A stretch of DNA of 64,000 bases from JAXLQL01 sp046331625 (GTDB taxonomy: Bacteria > Acidobacteriota > Terriglobia > Bryobacterales > Bryobacteraceae), in contig JAXLQL010000031.1 in assembly GCA_046331625.1 (NCBI GenBank), positions 1-64,000 of the forward strand. The letters are read 5' to 3'. The notes beneath the pieces are model-generated. The model saw only the letters and a list, made by a program, of their open reading frames with translations. It had not been told where the DNA came from and did no database searches. This document shows positions 52,340 to 61,172 of this stretch, one piece after another. The position numbers and the translations under genes were made by a program. Positions within the stretch are counted from its first letter, which is position 1. Each line of letters begins with the position of its first letter.

Positions 52340-52902
52340 ATGAGCGCAGCAGCGATACCGAGACTGTCGGTTGAAGAGTATCTGACCGCCGACCGGGCAG
52401 CGGAAGTCAAGAGCGAGTATCATGACGGCGAAATGTTCCCGATCGTCGCGGCCAGCGCGGCTCATGCCGAGATCGTCGGCTTGGTAGCGTTCGGTTTGAT
52501 CGGAAAGCTCCGGGGGGGCCATGCCGCACATACCTCTCCCCCTTGCGGGTTCGCGTGAGCGCTACCAAATACGTGTACTCGGACATCGTGGTGATTTGTG
52601 GCAAGCCCGCTTTTACCGACGAACAAGTCGACACCGTGACAAATCCGAAGTTGATCGTCGAAGTCTTGTCACCGTCGACGGCTAACTACGACTACAGCGA
52701 GAAATTCGCCGCCTATCGCGGACTCCCGTCGCTCGAGGAGTACGTTCTCGTTGCGCAGCGGCGGCCGCTCATCGACATCTTCCGGAGAACACCGGACAAC
52801 AAGTGGCTGCTCTCGAGCTTCGAAGGGCTCGACAGTAGCGCCGAGCTTACGTCGCTCGGAATCTCGCTTCGGCTTGCGGACATCTACGCAGGCGTGCTCT
52901 GA
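52340..52902 (+). pseudogene. Uma2-family (DUF820) endonuclease-like gene, frameshifted
   Basis: First part 52340-52558 (IPRLSVEEYLTADRAAEVKSEYHDGEMF...LIGKLRG) and second part (PCRTYLSPLRVRVSATKYVYSDIVVICG...NPKLIVEVLSPSTANYDYSEKF...) match consecutive halves of one ~188-residue Uma2 protein but sit in different frames. The shift falls at or near a run of seven G at ~52511-52517. The PD-(D/E)xK-like residues (SDIVVICG Asp; LIVEVLSPST Glu) are intact. Uma2 proteins are common in Cyanobacteria and Acidobacteria; function is poorly defined. The indel may be real decay, phase variation, or a sequencing error. Confidence 0.8.
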
Positions 52903-52923
52903 GCCGGGACTCGAGGCCAATCC

Positions 52924-53889
52924 TCAGCCGGCTTCGGTCCGGAATGGGTTGATCTTTGCCACGACCCCGCGAATGCCTGTGGTGGCGCTCTCCACCTTCG
53001 ACTCACCAGCCTTCTTCGCCGCCGAGAGAATCGACTTCACCACCGCTCCGGCCGACGCAGCGACGAGCGACCCCAACATCTGCGCCGCGGTCACGCTGGC
53101 GAACTTGCGTGCTGCCACCGGGTCCACGGCGACCACGGCTCCGCAATAGCGCTGCCCGATCACGGCGACGCGCAGCGTGAGATATGCGTTGGCCGATCCC
53201 TCGAGAAGCGACTGGATGACGATCGACGAAACGTGGGACACGCCCGGCACCATCCCGATGACGGAGCTGCCGAGCGCCGCCTGGATCACCGGTTGGACCT
53301 GGTCCGCGATATCGAGATCTTCGATTTGCGCGGCGAAGAATGCCGTTGCGCCGACGTTGGCATAGAGGCGCCACATCTCGCGCAGAGCCGGGCGCTGTTG
53401 ATAGACCTGAGCGATCTGCCAGAGCATCCGCGCTTGCATGACGAGCACCATGATGGCGTCGAGCCGGCCGTTCTGCGAGATTGCGGTGCTGACGAAGACG
53501 GCCGAGGCAGTTCGCCTGGCGATCTCGATGGAGCGCGCGTCGAGAATGCGGATCGCGTCCTCGATTCCGGCGCGGTCACTGAGTCGCGCGGCGGCGTTCG
53601 CGAGGTTCGGATTCTTTTCGAGGCGCGCGGAGAGGCGCTTCAGATGTTGGTCAAACGCGGGTCCGGTGGCAAGTTCGGGTGGCGACATGGGCGCGGGCAA
53701 TCGGAGGAAGGCGTGGACGGCGAACGCCACGATGGCCGTGTAGATCGCGAGCAAGGCGAGCAGGACGATTCGGCCTGAGCCGGGAGACGCCGCGTTCGCG
53801 AGTGCGACGGCTTGCGCGGTTTGGTTGAACACGAATAGCGCAAAGAGAAAGAGCACGCCGATGCCGACCGCCGCCGCTAGCCGCTTCAT
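52924..53889 (-). CDS. YcjF/DUF697-like membrane protein
   Basis: 321 residues from ATG 53889 (a GTG four codons upstream is possible). Two N-terminal transmembrane helices (VGIGVLFLFALFVFNQTAQAV; IVLLALLAIYTAIVAFAVHAFL) precede a helical domain: TASAVFVSTAISQNGRLDAIMVLVMQARMLWQIAQVYQQRP and RLYANVGATAFFAAQIEDLD, resembling DUF697/YcjF proteins, which often pair with GTPases. No GTPase is adjacent. A nearly fully deleted copy of this gene lies on the other side of the Uma2 gene. Confidence 0.7.
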   Translation of the reverse strand: MKRLAAAVGIGVLFLFALFVFNQTAQAVALANAASPGSGRIVLLALLAIYTAIVAFAVHAFLRLPAPMSPPELATGPAFDQHLKRLSARLEKNPNLANAAARLSDRAGIEDAIRILDARSIEIARRTASAVFVSTAISQNGRLDAIMVLVMQARMLWQIAQVYQQRPALREMWRLYANVGATAFFAAQIEDLDIADQVQPVIQAALGSSVIGMVPGVSHVSSIVIQSLLEGSANAYLTLRVAVIGQRYCGAVVAVDPVAARKFASVTAAQMLGSLVAASAGAVVKSILSAAKKAGESKVESATTGIRGVVAKINPFRTEAG

Positions 53890-53965
53890 TGCGATCTTCA
53901 CGGTAGCACGGGCCGAAGGCGGAGCGGTCCACGATGACACTACACTGAATAAAAGCGGAAAACCC

Positions 53966-55636
53966 ATGGCCCGACTCTTCTCTGCAATTTCGACATTGCT
54001 TGTTTCCACGCTTCTGGCCCGTGAGCCAGTGCGCGCGCGGCATGCGATGGTGGTGGCGCAAGAACCGCTCGCGACCGATGTTGCCGTGGAAGTGCTCCGG
54101 GGCGGAGGCAATGCCGTGGATGCCGCGGTGGCGCTGGGGTTCGCGCTCGCGGTCACGCATCCTTCGGCTGGGAATCTCGGTGGCGGCGGATTCCTGCTGG
54201 TGCGTTTGGCCAGTGGCGAGACGAGCTTCATCGACTTTCGCGAGTCGGCGCCCGCGGCTTCGGCGCGTGACATGTACCTCGATTCGGCTGGAAACCCGAC
54301 GCGCGCTTCGATTGAAGGCTGGAAGGCGGCTGGGGTGCCCGGCACCGTTCGTGGACTCGAGTTCGCGCACCGCAAGTGGGGCTCGCGCCGCTGGGCCACG
54401 CTGGTACATCCCGCGATCGCGCTTGCGCGCAATGGTTTCACCGTGCCGTACGATCTTGCGCATCAGCTCGACCACGGGGGCGCGAACAGGCTGCTCTCGC
54501 AGTTCCCGGAATCCAAGCGCATCTTCTTGAAGGGCGGCGCACTGCTGCAGCCTGGCGAAACGTTTCGGCAGCCGGAACTGGCGGCAACGCTCGCGCGCAT
54601 TGCGCGCAGCGGGGCTCGGGACTTCTACGAAGGCGAAACCGCCCGCATCCTGGCCGAGCAAATCAAAACCAATGGCGGGCTGATCACGCTCGAAGATTTG
54701 AAACAATACCGGGTGGCCGAGCGAAAACCTCTCGCGGGATCTTACAAGGGTTTCGAAATCATCACCGCTCCCCCGCCCAGCTCGGGCGGGCTCGGGATCC
54801 TGCAGATGATGGGCGTGCTCGAAGGGACGGGCTATGAGAAGTCCGGCGCGGGGTCGGCCGCCGCGATCCACTACGTTGCCGAGGCGATGCGCCGCTACTA
54901 CGCGGATCGGTCAGAACACTTCGGAGACCCCGATTTCTTTCGCGTTCCCGGGCGCGGCCTGCTGGATCCACGCTATATCGCGCGGGTGCGGCAATCGATC
55001 GATCCGGAGCGCGCATCGTCGAGCGAGGCGGTCCGCCCTGGCAAGCCGGCGGACTTCGAGCCTTCCGAGACGACGCACTTTTCCATTGTCGACGCCAAGG
55101 GAAACGCCGTCGCGCTCACTTATACCATCAATGGAAGTTACGGCAATGGTGTGACGGTTCCGAAGCTCGGTTTTTTGCTCAACAATGAGATGGACGACTT
55201 TACCGCCAAACCCGGGGTGCCCAATATGTTCGGGCTGGTGCAAGGCGAAGGCAACGCGATCCAGCCGAAGAAGCGGCCGCTGTCGTCGATGGCTCCGACC
55301 ATCCTCGTGAAAGACGGGAAGCCTTTCCTGGTGGTGGGAGCTCCTGGTGGATCGCGGATCATCACTGGCGTGCTCGAAGTGATTCTCAACGTGGTGGATC
55401 ACGGGATGAACGTGCAAGACGCGATCGACGCTCCGCGTTTCCATCATCAGTGGCAGCCCGATCAACTCTCGCTCGAGCGCGGATTCTCTCCGGACACGAT
55501 TCGGTTGCTCGAACAGCGCGGCCATCAGATCGCGCGGATCGAGAGCGTCGCGCGGGTGGAGGCGATCGTGATCAAGGACGGCTGGCTGCAAGGCGGCACC
55601 GACGGACGCGGGGACGGAAAGGCAGCCGGATACTGA
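53966..55636 (+). CDS. ggt: Gamma-glutamyltransferase
   Basis: 556 residues from ATG 53966 with a signal-like N-terminus (ARLFSAISTLLVSTLLA). N-terminal nucleophile hydrolase made as a proenzyme; autocleavage is expected before Thr369 in ETTHFSIVD, giving large and small subunits. Other motifs: GGNAVDAAVALGFALAVTHPSAGNLGGGGFLLV, PLSSMAPTI and GAPGGSRIITGVLEVILN. Breaks down glutathione and gamma-glutamyl compounds in the periplasm. Followed at 4 bp by a TIM-barrel isomerase gene. Confidence 0.95.
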   Translation: MARLFSAISTLLVSTLLAREPVRARHAMVVAQEPLATDVAVEVLRGGGNAVDAAVALGFALAVTHPSAGNLGGGGFLLVRLASGETSFIDFRESAPAASARDMYLDSAGNPTRASIEGWKAAGVPGTVRGLEFAHRKWGSRRWATLVHPAIALARNGFTVPYDLAHQLDHGGANRLLSQFPESKRIFLKGGALLQPGETFRQPELAATLARIARSGARDFYEGETARILAEQIKTNGGLITLEDLKQYRVAERKPLAGSYKGFEIITAPPPSSGGLGILQMMGVLEGTGYEKSGAGSAAAIHYVAEAMRRYYADRSEHFGDPDFFRVPGRGLLDPRYIARVRQSIDPERASSSEAVRPGKPADFEPSETTHFSIVDAKGNAVALTYTINGSYGNGVTVPKLGFLLNNEMDDFTAKPGVPNMFGLVQGEGNAIQPKKRPLSSMAPTILVKDGKPFLVVGAPGGSRIITGVLEVILNVVDHGMNVQDAIDAPRFHHQWQPDQLSLERGFSPDTIRLLEQRGHQIARIESVARVEAIVIKDGWLQGGTDGRGDGKAAGY

Positions 55637-55640
55637 TCGC

Positions 55641-56468
55641 ATGACGCGGGGAGTTTCCACTTATCTCTTCCTCGGCGAGCGCGTGGCGCCTTCGCTGCTC
55701 GAGCAAATGGCCGATGCGGGAGCCGAGCGCGTGGAGTTGTTCTGCGCGAGGCAATCGTTCGACTATCGCGACCGTGGGCAGATCTCCGAGTTGGCGCGGT
55801 GGTTTCGCGATTCGCCGTTGCGCCTGCATTCGCTGCACGGGCCGGTGCACAACACGCTCGATTGGAACTCGCGCGGGCCGCACACGCGGCTTCCGATTAC
55901 GGAACCCGACCGCGGGCGCCGGCGCCAGAGCGTCGACGAGATCAAGCGCGCCATCGAGGTGGCCGAGTCGCTGCCGTATGCCTACTTCATTCAGCATCTC
56001 GGCAGCAGCCGGGAAGAGTACGATCCTCGCAAGATCGAAGCAGCCTGGGCGTCGCTCGAAGAGTTGAATGCGTTCGCGCGTGACTTGGGCGTGGAGATTT
56101 TGCTCGAGAATCTCGCCAACGGGACGGCTACGCCCGAGCGGCTGATCGAGCTGGTTACCGAGACGCGTCTTCCCAATGGCTTTTGCCTCGACACGGGGCA
56201 TGCGCAGCTATCCGGCGGCGTGGAAGCGGCATTCGATGCGATGAAGGAGCGCGTTCGCTCGACGCACATTCACGGGAACGATGGCGTGAAGGACCAGCAT
56301 CTGGCTCCGCTCGACGGCTCGCTCGATTGGAAGCGGGCGATGGAGTTGCTTCGCTCGCGTGCGCATCAGTATCCGCTGATGCTCGAGCTGCGGGGCAAGG
56401 ATCTGGAACGCGGGGCGGCGCTCGAACTGGTCCGGCGGGCTTTTGAGCGGTTGGAGTCGTTATGGTAG
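55641..56468 (+). CDS. Sugar phosphate isomerase/epimerase-like TIM barrel protein
   Basis: 275 residues of the AP endonuclease 2 / xylose-isomerase-like superfamily. GVSTYLFLGERVAPSLLEQMADAGAERVELFC forms the first strand-helix units; HSLHGPVHN, QHLGSS, EILLENLANG, FCLDTGHAQLSGG and STHIHGNDGVKDQHLAPLDGSLDW supply the usual metal-binding His/Glu/Asp residues. Substrate unknown. Probably co-transcribed with ggt. Confidence 0.88.
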   Translation: MTRGVSTYLFLGERVAPSLLEQMADAGAERVELFCARQSFDYRDRGQISELARWFRDSPLRLHSLHGPVHNTLDWNSRGPHTRLPITEPDRGRRRQSVDEIKRAIEVAESLPYAYFIQHLGSSREEYDPRKIEAAWASLEELNAFARDLGVEILLENLANGTATPERLIELVTETRLPNGFCLDTGHAQLSGGVEAAFDAMKERVRSTHIHGNDGVKDQHLAPLDGSLDWKRAMELLRSRAHQYPLMLELRGKDLERGAALELVRRAFERLESLW

Positions 56469-56489
56469 ACGGCACTGTTCGCAAGAATC

Positions 56490-56530
56490 GCGGGACTGAA
56501 GTCCCGCGCTGGCTAAAGCCCGCCCTACAC
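56490..56530 (-). repeat. REP-like inverted-repeat element, copy 8
   Basis: Reverse-oriented copy of the GGCTAAAGCC variant (complement of copy 1) between the isomerase and arginase genes. Confidence 0.85.
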
Positions 56531-56566
56531 GGAGAGCCATCTGCAACCCACTGGAGTTACTAAGTC

Positions 56567-57481
56567 ATGCAACCTAATCGCCTAGCCATTATCGGAGCTC
56601 CGCTCGACCTCGGCGCTGGCCGCCGGGGCGTCGACATGGGTCCCTCCGCCATGCGGGTCGCCGAACTCCAACAGCGGCTCAGCCGTCTCTCCTACATCGT
56701 CGAGGACCACGGCAACGTGGATGTCGTCCAGGCCGAATCGCGCGAGCCGGGCAATCCGCACGCGCGGTATTTGCCCGAGATCGCCGAGACTTGCCGCCGC
56801 CTCGCAGGCCTAGTGGAGAAGGCGGCGGACGGTGCGCGCTTCCCGATCGTTCTCGGCGGGGACCACTCGGCCGCGGTCGGCACTGTGTCTGGCGTTTCGC
56901 GTCACTACCGGAAGAAGAAGCAGAAGATCGGCCTCATCTGGATCGACGCGCACGCCGACATGAACACGCCGGAGTCGTCTGTGTCCGGCAACGTCCACGG
57001 CATGCCGCTCGCTTGTCTGCTGGGAAAAGGTCCCCGCGAACTTACTCACATTTTCAATTTCGCTCCCAAGGTGTTGCCGAAAAACACGGTCGTGCTCGGT
57101 CTCCGTTCGGTGGACCAACTGGAGCGCCAGACTGTCCGCGAATCCGGCGTCCACATTTTCACGATGCGCGACATCGACGAGCGCGGCCTCCGCGCCGTGA
57201 TGGCCGACGCGATTCGTTTCGCCATGGACGACACGGCGGGGTTCCACGTCTCGTTCGACATGGACTCGGTCGATCCGCAACTTGCCCCCGGCGTCGGCAC
57301 GCCGGTGCCCGGTGGACTCACCTATCGCGAGGCCCACCTCGCGATGGAAATGGCGGGCGACACCGGAGCGTTGACGTCGATCGATGTGGTGGAAGTGAAT
57401 CCCGTGCTCGACATCGCTAACCGTACGGCCGATCTCGGCGTCCAATTGATAGCTTCCGGTCTCGGAAAACGGATCCTCTGA
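56567..57481 (+). CDS. rocF: Arginase
   Basis: 304 residues, ureohydrolase family; hydrolyses arginine to ornithine and urea. IIGAPLDLGAGRRGVDMGPSAMR and LGGDHSAAVGT (first Mn ligand His), IWIDAHADMNTPESSVSGNVHGMPLA (Asp-Ala-His-Ala-Asp) and SFDMDSVDPQLAPGVGTPVPGGLTYREA (Asp pair) are the canonical motifs; the NxxxxxS-like SVSGNVHG and GVGTPVPGG segments favour arginase over agmatinase. Stop overlaps the next start (TGATG). Confidence 0.95.
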   Translation: MQPNRLAIIGAPLDLGAGRRGVDMGPSAMRVAELQQRLSRLSYIVEDHGNVDVVQAESREPGNPHARYLPEIAETCRRLAGLVEKAADGARFPIVLGGDHSAAVGTVSGVSRHYRKKKQKIGLIWIDAHADMNTPESSVSGNVHGMPLACLLGKGPRELTHIFNFAPKVLPKNTVVLGLRSVDQLERQTVRESGVHIFTMRDIDERGLRAVMADAIRFAMDDTAGFHVSFDMDSVDPQLAPGVGTPVPGGLTYREAHLAMEMAGDTGALTSIDVVEVNPVLDIANRTADLGVQLIASGLGKRIL

Positions 57482-58935
57482 TGCTTTGGCCTCTCGCGCT
57501 GTTGTTGCTGCAAGCCGAAGCCCAAGTCTCGGAGATCCAGCGCGCTATTCGCACTTTCGCTGAAGCCTATTCGCTCATCGAGGGAAACGCGGCAGATCAG
57601 GTTCACCCGGACAACGCGATCTACGAAGCCGCGCTTCCCGCGCTGATGCGGCGGCTCGATCCGCATTCGGCATTCTTGAGCACGCAGCAAATGGAGCAGC
57701 TCAAGGAGATGGAGCGCTCCACGACGAAGGGCTTCGGGACGATCGTGTCCGTACTGCCGGGGCGGGTGATCGTGCTGCAGACGATCGCGGGCTCGCCCTC
57801 GACGCGCGCGGGCATCGCGGCCGGCGACGAGATCCTCGGGATCAACAATATCCGGCTCGATCTGCTGACGATGGAACAACTGGTGCAGGTGCTGGGCGAG
57901 ACGCGACAGCGCAAAGCGCTGCTGCACGTGCGCCGGCCGGGATACGCGACACTACTGCAGTTCACGCTCACGCCGGAGGAACTTGCGGCCCCGAGTGTGG
58001 ATCGAGCGTACATGCTGGAACCCGGCGCCGGCTACATTCGCGCGACGAGCTTCGATGTGGAAACGGGCAAGCAGGTGAAGGAGGCGATCGAGAAGATCGG
58101 AGGCGCTTCGCTCAAGGCGCTGGTGTTCGACCTGCGCAACAACGGCGGCGGTGTGGTGGCAGCGGCGCTCGACACCGCGGCGCTGTTTCTTGCGCCCGGA
58201 CAGAAGATTCTTTCGGCTCGCGGACGCGCGCGCAAGCTCGAAGAAGTGACTGTTCCGGAGAAGGCCGAGCCGTACAAGTTTCCGCTGGTGATCCTCATCA
58301 ACGAGAAGACCGCGAGCGCGGCCGAGATCGTCACCGGCGCGTTGCAGGATCACGATCGCGCCACGGTGATCGGCACGCCGTCATTCGGCAAGGGACTCGT
58401 GCAGAGTGTCTATCCGCTGTCGCAAGGTACAGGCATGGCGCTCACGACGGCGTTCTACTACACGCCTTCGGGACGTTCGATTCAGAAGCCGCTCAAAGAG
58501 AGCCAGCTCGAGACGGCGCTCTACGCGAACCTGGAAGACAAGAAAGAATTCAAGACGGATGCGGGCCGCGCTGTGAAAGGCGGCGGAGGGATCGAGCCCG
58601 ATCGGGTGGTGACGCCGGAGCGCCAGACGCGCCTGCGCAACTTCCTCGATGCTTCGGGGGCGCTCACGGCGTTCGCGACCGAGTTCATCAAGAAGAATCC
58701 TGCGATCACGCGCGAGTTCCAGGTGACGGACCGGCATCTGGACACGCTGCAACTCTACCTGGGCGAGAACAAAATCACGCCGGGCGTGGCCGAGTGGTCC
58801 GCCGATCGCGACTGGATTCGCAACCGAGTGCACCAGGAAATCTTCAATCAGGCGCTCGGCGTTGCGGCGGGGGATGAGATCGAATCGCAGCGCGATCCAC
58901 AGGTGCGGGCGGCAGTCGAGGCCCTGCGCAAATAA
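57481..58935 (+). CDS. S41-family C-terminal processing protease
   Basis: 484 residues. Short hydrophobic N-terminus, an N-terminal helical domain (DNAIYEAALPALMRRLDPHSAFLS), a PDZ domain (~80-170; GSPSTRAGIAAGDEILGINN) and the peptidase domain with Ser279 in NEKTASAAE and Lys304 in SFGKG. Periplasmic CtpA/tail-specific protease type that trims proteins from the C-terminus. Translationally coupled to arginase by a one-base overlap, which looks fortuitous in function. Confidence 0.93.
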   Translation: MLWPLALLLLQAEAQVSEIQRAIRTFAEAYSLIEGNAADQVHPDNAIYEAALPALMRRLDPHSAFLSTQQMEQLKEMERSTTKGFGTIVSVLPGRVIVLQTIAGSPSTRAGIAAGDEILGINNIRLDLLTMEQLVQVLGETRQRKALLHVRRPGYATLLQFTLTPEELAAPSVDRAYMLEPGAGYIRATSFDVETGKQVKEAIEKIGGASLKALVFDLRNNGGGVVAAALDTAALFLAPGQKILSARGRARKLEEVTVPEKAEPYKFPLVILINEKTASAAEIVTGALQDHDRATVIGTPSFGKGLVQSVYPLSQGTGMALTTAFYYTPSGRSIQKPLKESQLETALYANLEDKKEFKTDAGRAVKGGGGIEPDRVVTPERQTRLRNFLDASGALTAFATEFIKKNPAITREFQVTDRHLDTLQLYLGENKITPGVAEWSADRDWIRNRVHQEIFNQALGVAAGDEIESQRDPQVRAAVEALRK

Positions 58936-59011
58936 GCCGGCAACAATTGGACCACTCAAAGCTTGTCAATTGGACCCATTCGGGGATCCATTTGCGGGCT
59001 ACGATGGAGCC

Positions 59012-59365
59012 ATGCTCACGACCGATCTTCAATTCGTCCGCACGTCCGAGTGCGAGTGGCGTCCGCTCGACGAGCCGGGCATCTCGGGTATCGCGGTCAA
59101 GGTGCTGCGCCGCGATGGCGGACGCGCGCCCACGATTCTGTTGCGCTTCGATGCCGGGGCGCGGTATCCGGCGCACGATCATCCGGGTGGTGAGGAGGTG
59201 TTCGTGCTCGAAGGGGAGGTCCATTTCGGTCCGAAGCACCTGAGAGCGGGTGACTATCTGTACACGCCGCCGGGCGGCAAGCATGCGGTCTGGACGGAGC
59301 AAGGCTGCGTGATGCTGCTGTGCGTGCCCGAGGAAGTAGTGATCCTGCGCAAGGGCGGCGGGTAG
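59012..59365 (+). CDS. Cupin-domain protein (ChrR-like)
   Basis: 117 residues from ATG 59012. Single cupin: ARYPAHDHPGGEEVFVLEGEVHFG carries the HxH...E metal-binding motif and AGDYLYTPPGGKHAVWTEQGC the second motif with its His. Similar to the cupin half of ChrR anti-sigma factors and acetylacetone-cleaving-enzyme-like proteins. No sigma factor gene is adjacent, so a regulatory role is unsupported. Convergent with the next gene, 1 bp apart. Confidence 0.82.
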   Translation: MLTTDLQFVRTSECEWRPLDEPGISGIAVKVLRRDGGRAPTILLRFDAGARYPAHDHPGGEEVFVLEGEVHFGPKHLRAGDYLYTPPGGKHAVWTEQGCVMLLCVPEEVVILRKGGG

Positions 59366-59366
59366 G

Positions 59367-61145
59367 TCAACCGAGGTCCGGCATGCCGAGCTTCGCGCGG
59401 CCCGCGAGCGTGAGTTGGTTCGAGGACCACGCGGGGTCCCAGGTCTGCTCTACGACCACCTTGCGCACGCCGGGCACCTTCATCAGCCGCTGGCGCACGG
59501 GGGCCGAGTTCCCGCCCGACCCATAGGTGAAATAGCCGAGGAGCGGACGGCCACGATGCGGCATGGTCATCTTGACGTAGACCGTGTCATTGCGGACGCG
59601 GATATCGTAGACGAGGCCCAGATCCACCACGCTGATGTCGGCCTTGTAGAGCTGTTCGTCCTTGCATTCGCCGAGCGCGGCCCAGAGCGCCTTCTTGGGG
59701 ATCGGGCTGTCGCCTGCCTCGCCGGGCCGGGCCAGCTTGCCGGGCGAAGCGGCCGCGCCGCCGGGCAGATCGGCCGCCGAAGCCGCCAGTGGGTTCACGA
59801 GGCAGTGGCGCAATGTTTCAATCATTTCCTGACCGTCTTGTTCCGTGTAGTGCGCGGCCACGTAGGCGTTGCGCTGATGGAGCACGGCTCCGGCGGGCAC
59901 CTGCTTCACCGGCAGGGGATAGCGGCTCCACACCGGACCGTGCCATTCGTAGAAAAACATTGGATTGGCATTATGTTTCAGCGGGGGGAGGTTCTCGCCG
60001 CGATGCTCGAGGTAGAGGGCGATGAAGGCGTCGCGCGAGTCTTTGTTCATGAACCCGATCGCCCACAAGTCGTCTTTGTACTCCGGGTTCGGCTTGCCGG
60101 TGCGCAGCTTGCCGTCCGGCCCCATCCACAGAATGTCCGTGAACGACTGCCCCGAGAACACCCACTCGTCGTCGCGGAGCGCGTCCACTTCCACGTCTTG
60201 CAGTACGTCCACGCGCCCGGTTTTGATGAACCACGGGAGACCGGCGAAGAAGCGATACTCGACGTCGAAGTGGATCCGGCTCGGCGAGAAGACGGGATGC
60301 ACGGGCGAGTACGGGAAACCCCAGCGGCGCACGATGGTGCAGAGCGGACCGCGCGTTACCTCATAGTCAGGGCAGCGCTCCCAGAGCGTGATGCGCAACT
60401 TCTGGAAGTTCCCCGAACTGACGTAATCATGCGCCCAATCGATGCCCGGCGGCTCGCCGTGGCCTTCGCCGCCAGCGAAGAGTTCGAGGCCGTGGCGGCG
60501 CTTGAAGGTGAGCCGTTCGAGCTGGCCCATCTGGCGCGAGAGGCGCGCGCGGTAGAAGTCATTCTCGATATCGAGCGAGAGGCCCTCGCCCGCTGTCGCG
60601 AGGTCAGTAGGATGATCGGGCAGTTCCGCGTCCGGGTTGCCGTAGAAGATCACGTAGTGAGTGCGGGTGTGGGCGGGCGATCCCGTAAGAAACATCACCT
60701 TGCAGAAATGTTCTTTACCGCGGCGGACCTCGGCGTGCACCTGGCAGGGGATTTCGTGCAGCGCGCCGCCTTCCACGCGCGCCAGCCGAATCTCGCGGGC
60801 GAGCGAGGTGACCCGCGATGAAGGAACGGAGATCCCGATCTCGATGGGTTGTACCGGATGCTTGCGCCCGATGGTCTCGTCGACGGCGAAAGCCTTGTAG
60901 TGGCTCCAACCGCGCGCCCACTCGCGCCACGGTGTGGGAAGGCTGGCGGTCTCGCGATCGTTCGCTGCTGGCAGCAACGGCGTGCCGGGGCTCTCGTGCT
61001 CCTGCGCTTCCTCCATTGCCGTGGAGCGAACGGAGTGCGCCAGCGCGCGGACCAGCCGGTAATCGCCCTTCGCCCATGCGGCCTTCAGCAGCTCGATCTT
61101 GCGGTCAAAGGAATCGGTGCGGTCAGCTTGGGTGCTTTCTTTCAT
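59367..61145 (-). CDS. Large protein of unknown function with C-terminal DUF59 (MIP18/SufT-like) domain
   Basis: 592 residues from ATG 61145. Residues ~1-470 form a domain I do not recognise: EIGISVPSSRVTSLAREIRLARVEGGALHEIPCQV, a beta-rich middle (LSLDIENDFYRARLSRQMGQLERL; DVEYRFFAGLPWFIKTGRV) and NPMFFYEWHGPVWSRYPL. It loosely resembles large carbohydrate-active beta-sandwich proteins. The C-terminal ~105 residues (KALWAALGECKDEQLYKADISVVDLGLVYDIRV...VRKVVVEQTWDPAW) are a DUF59 domain, normally a stand-alone Fe-S assembly factor, but here without the usual conserved Cys. No signal peptide is visible, so it appears cytoplasmic. Confidence 0.75.
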   Translation of the reverse strand: MKESTQADRTDSFDRKIELLKAAWAKGDYRLVRALAHSVRSTAMEEAQEHESPGTPLLPAANDRETASLPTPWREWARGWSHYKAFAVDETIGRKHPVQPIEIGISVPSSRVTSLAREIRLARVEGGALHEIPCQVHAEVRRGKEHFCKVMFLTGSPAHTRTHYVIFYGNPDAELPDHPTDLATAGEGLSLDIENDFYRARLSRQMGQLERLTFKRRHGLELFAGGEGHGEPPGIDWAHDYVSSGNFQKLRITLWERCPDYEVTRGPLCTIVRRWGFPYSPVHPVFSPSRIHFDVEYRFFAGLPWFIKTGRVDVLQDVEVDALRDDEWVFSGQSFTDILWMGPDGKLRTGKPNPEYKDDLWAIGFMNKDSRDAFIALYLEHRGENLPPLKHNANPMFFYEWHGPVWSRYPLPVKQVPAGAVLHQRNAYVAAHYTEQDGQEMIETLRHCLVNPLAASAADLPGGAAASPGKLARPGEAGDSPIPKKALWAALGECKDEQLYKADISVVDLGLVYDIRVRNDTVYVKMTMPHRGRPLLGYFTYGSGGNSAPVRQRLMKVPGVRKVVVEQTWDPAWSSNQLTLAGRAKLGMPDLG

Positions 61146-61172
61146 GGGGCCTATTGAATCATAATTGGCGGG

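Noticed and set aside
57481..58935. Functional link between arginase and the S41 protease from their overlapping stop-start
   Set aside because: Such overlaps are common throughout this dense window, and no pathway connects the two enzymes.
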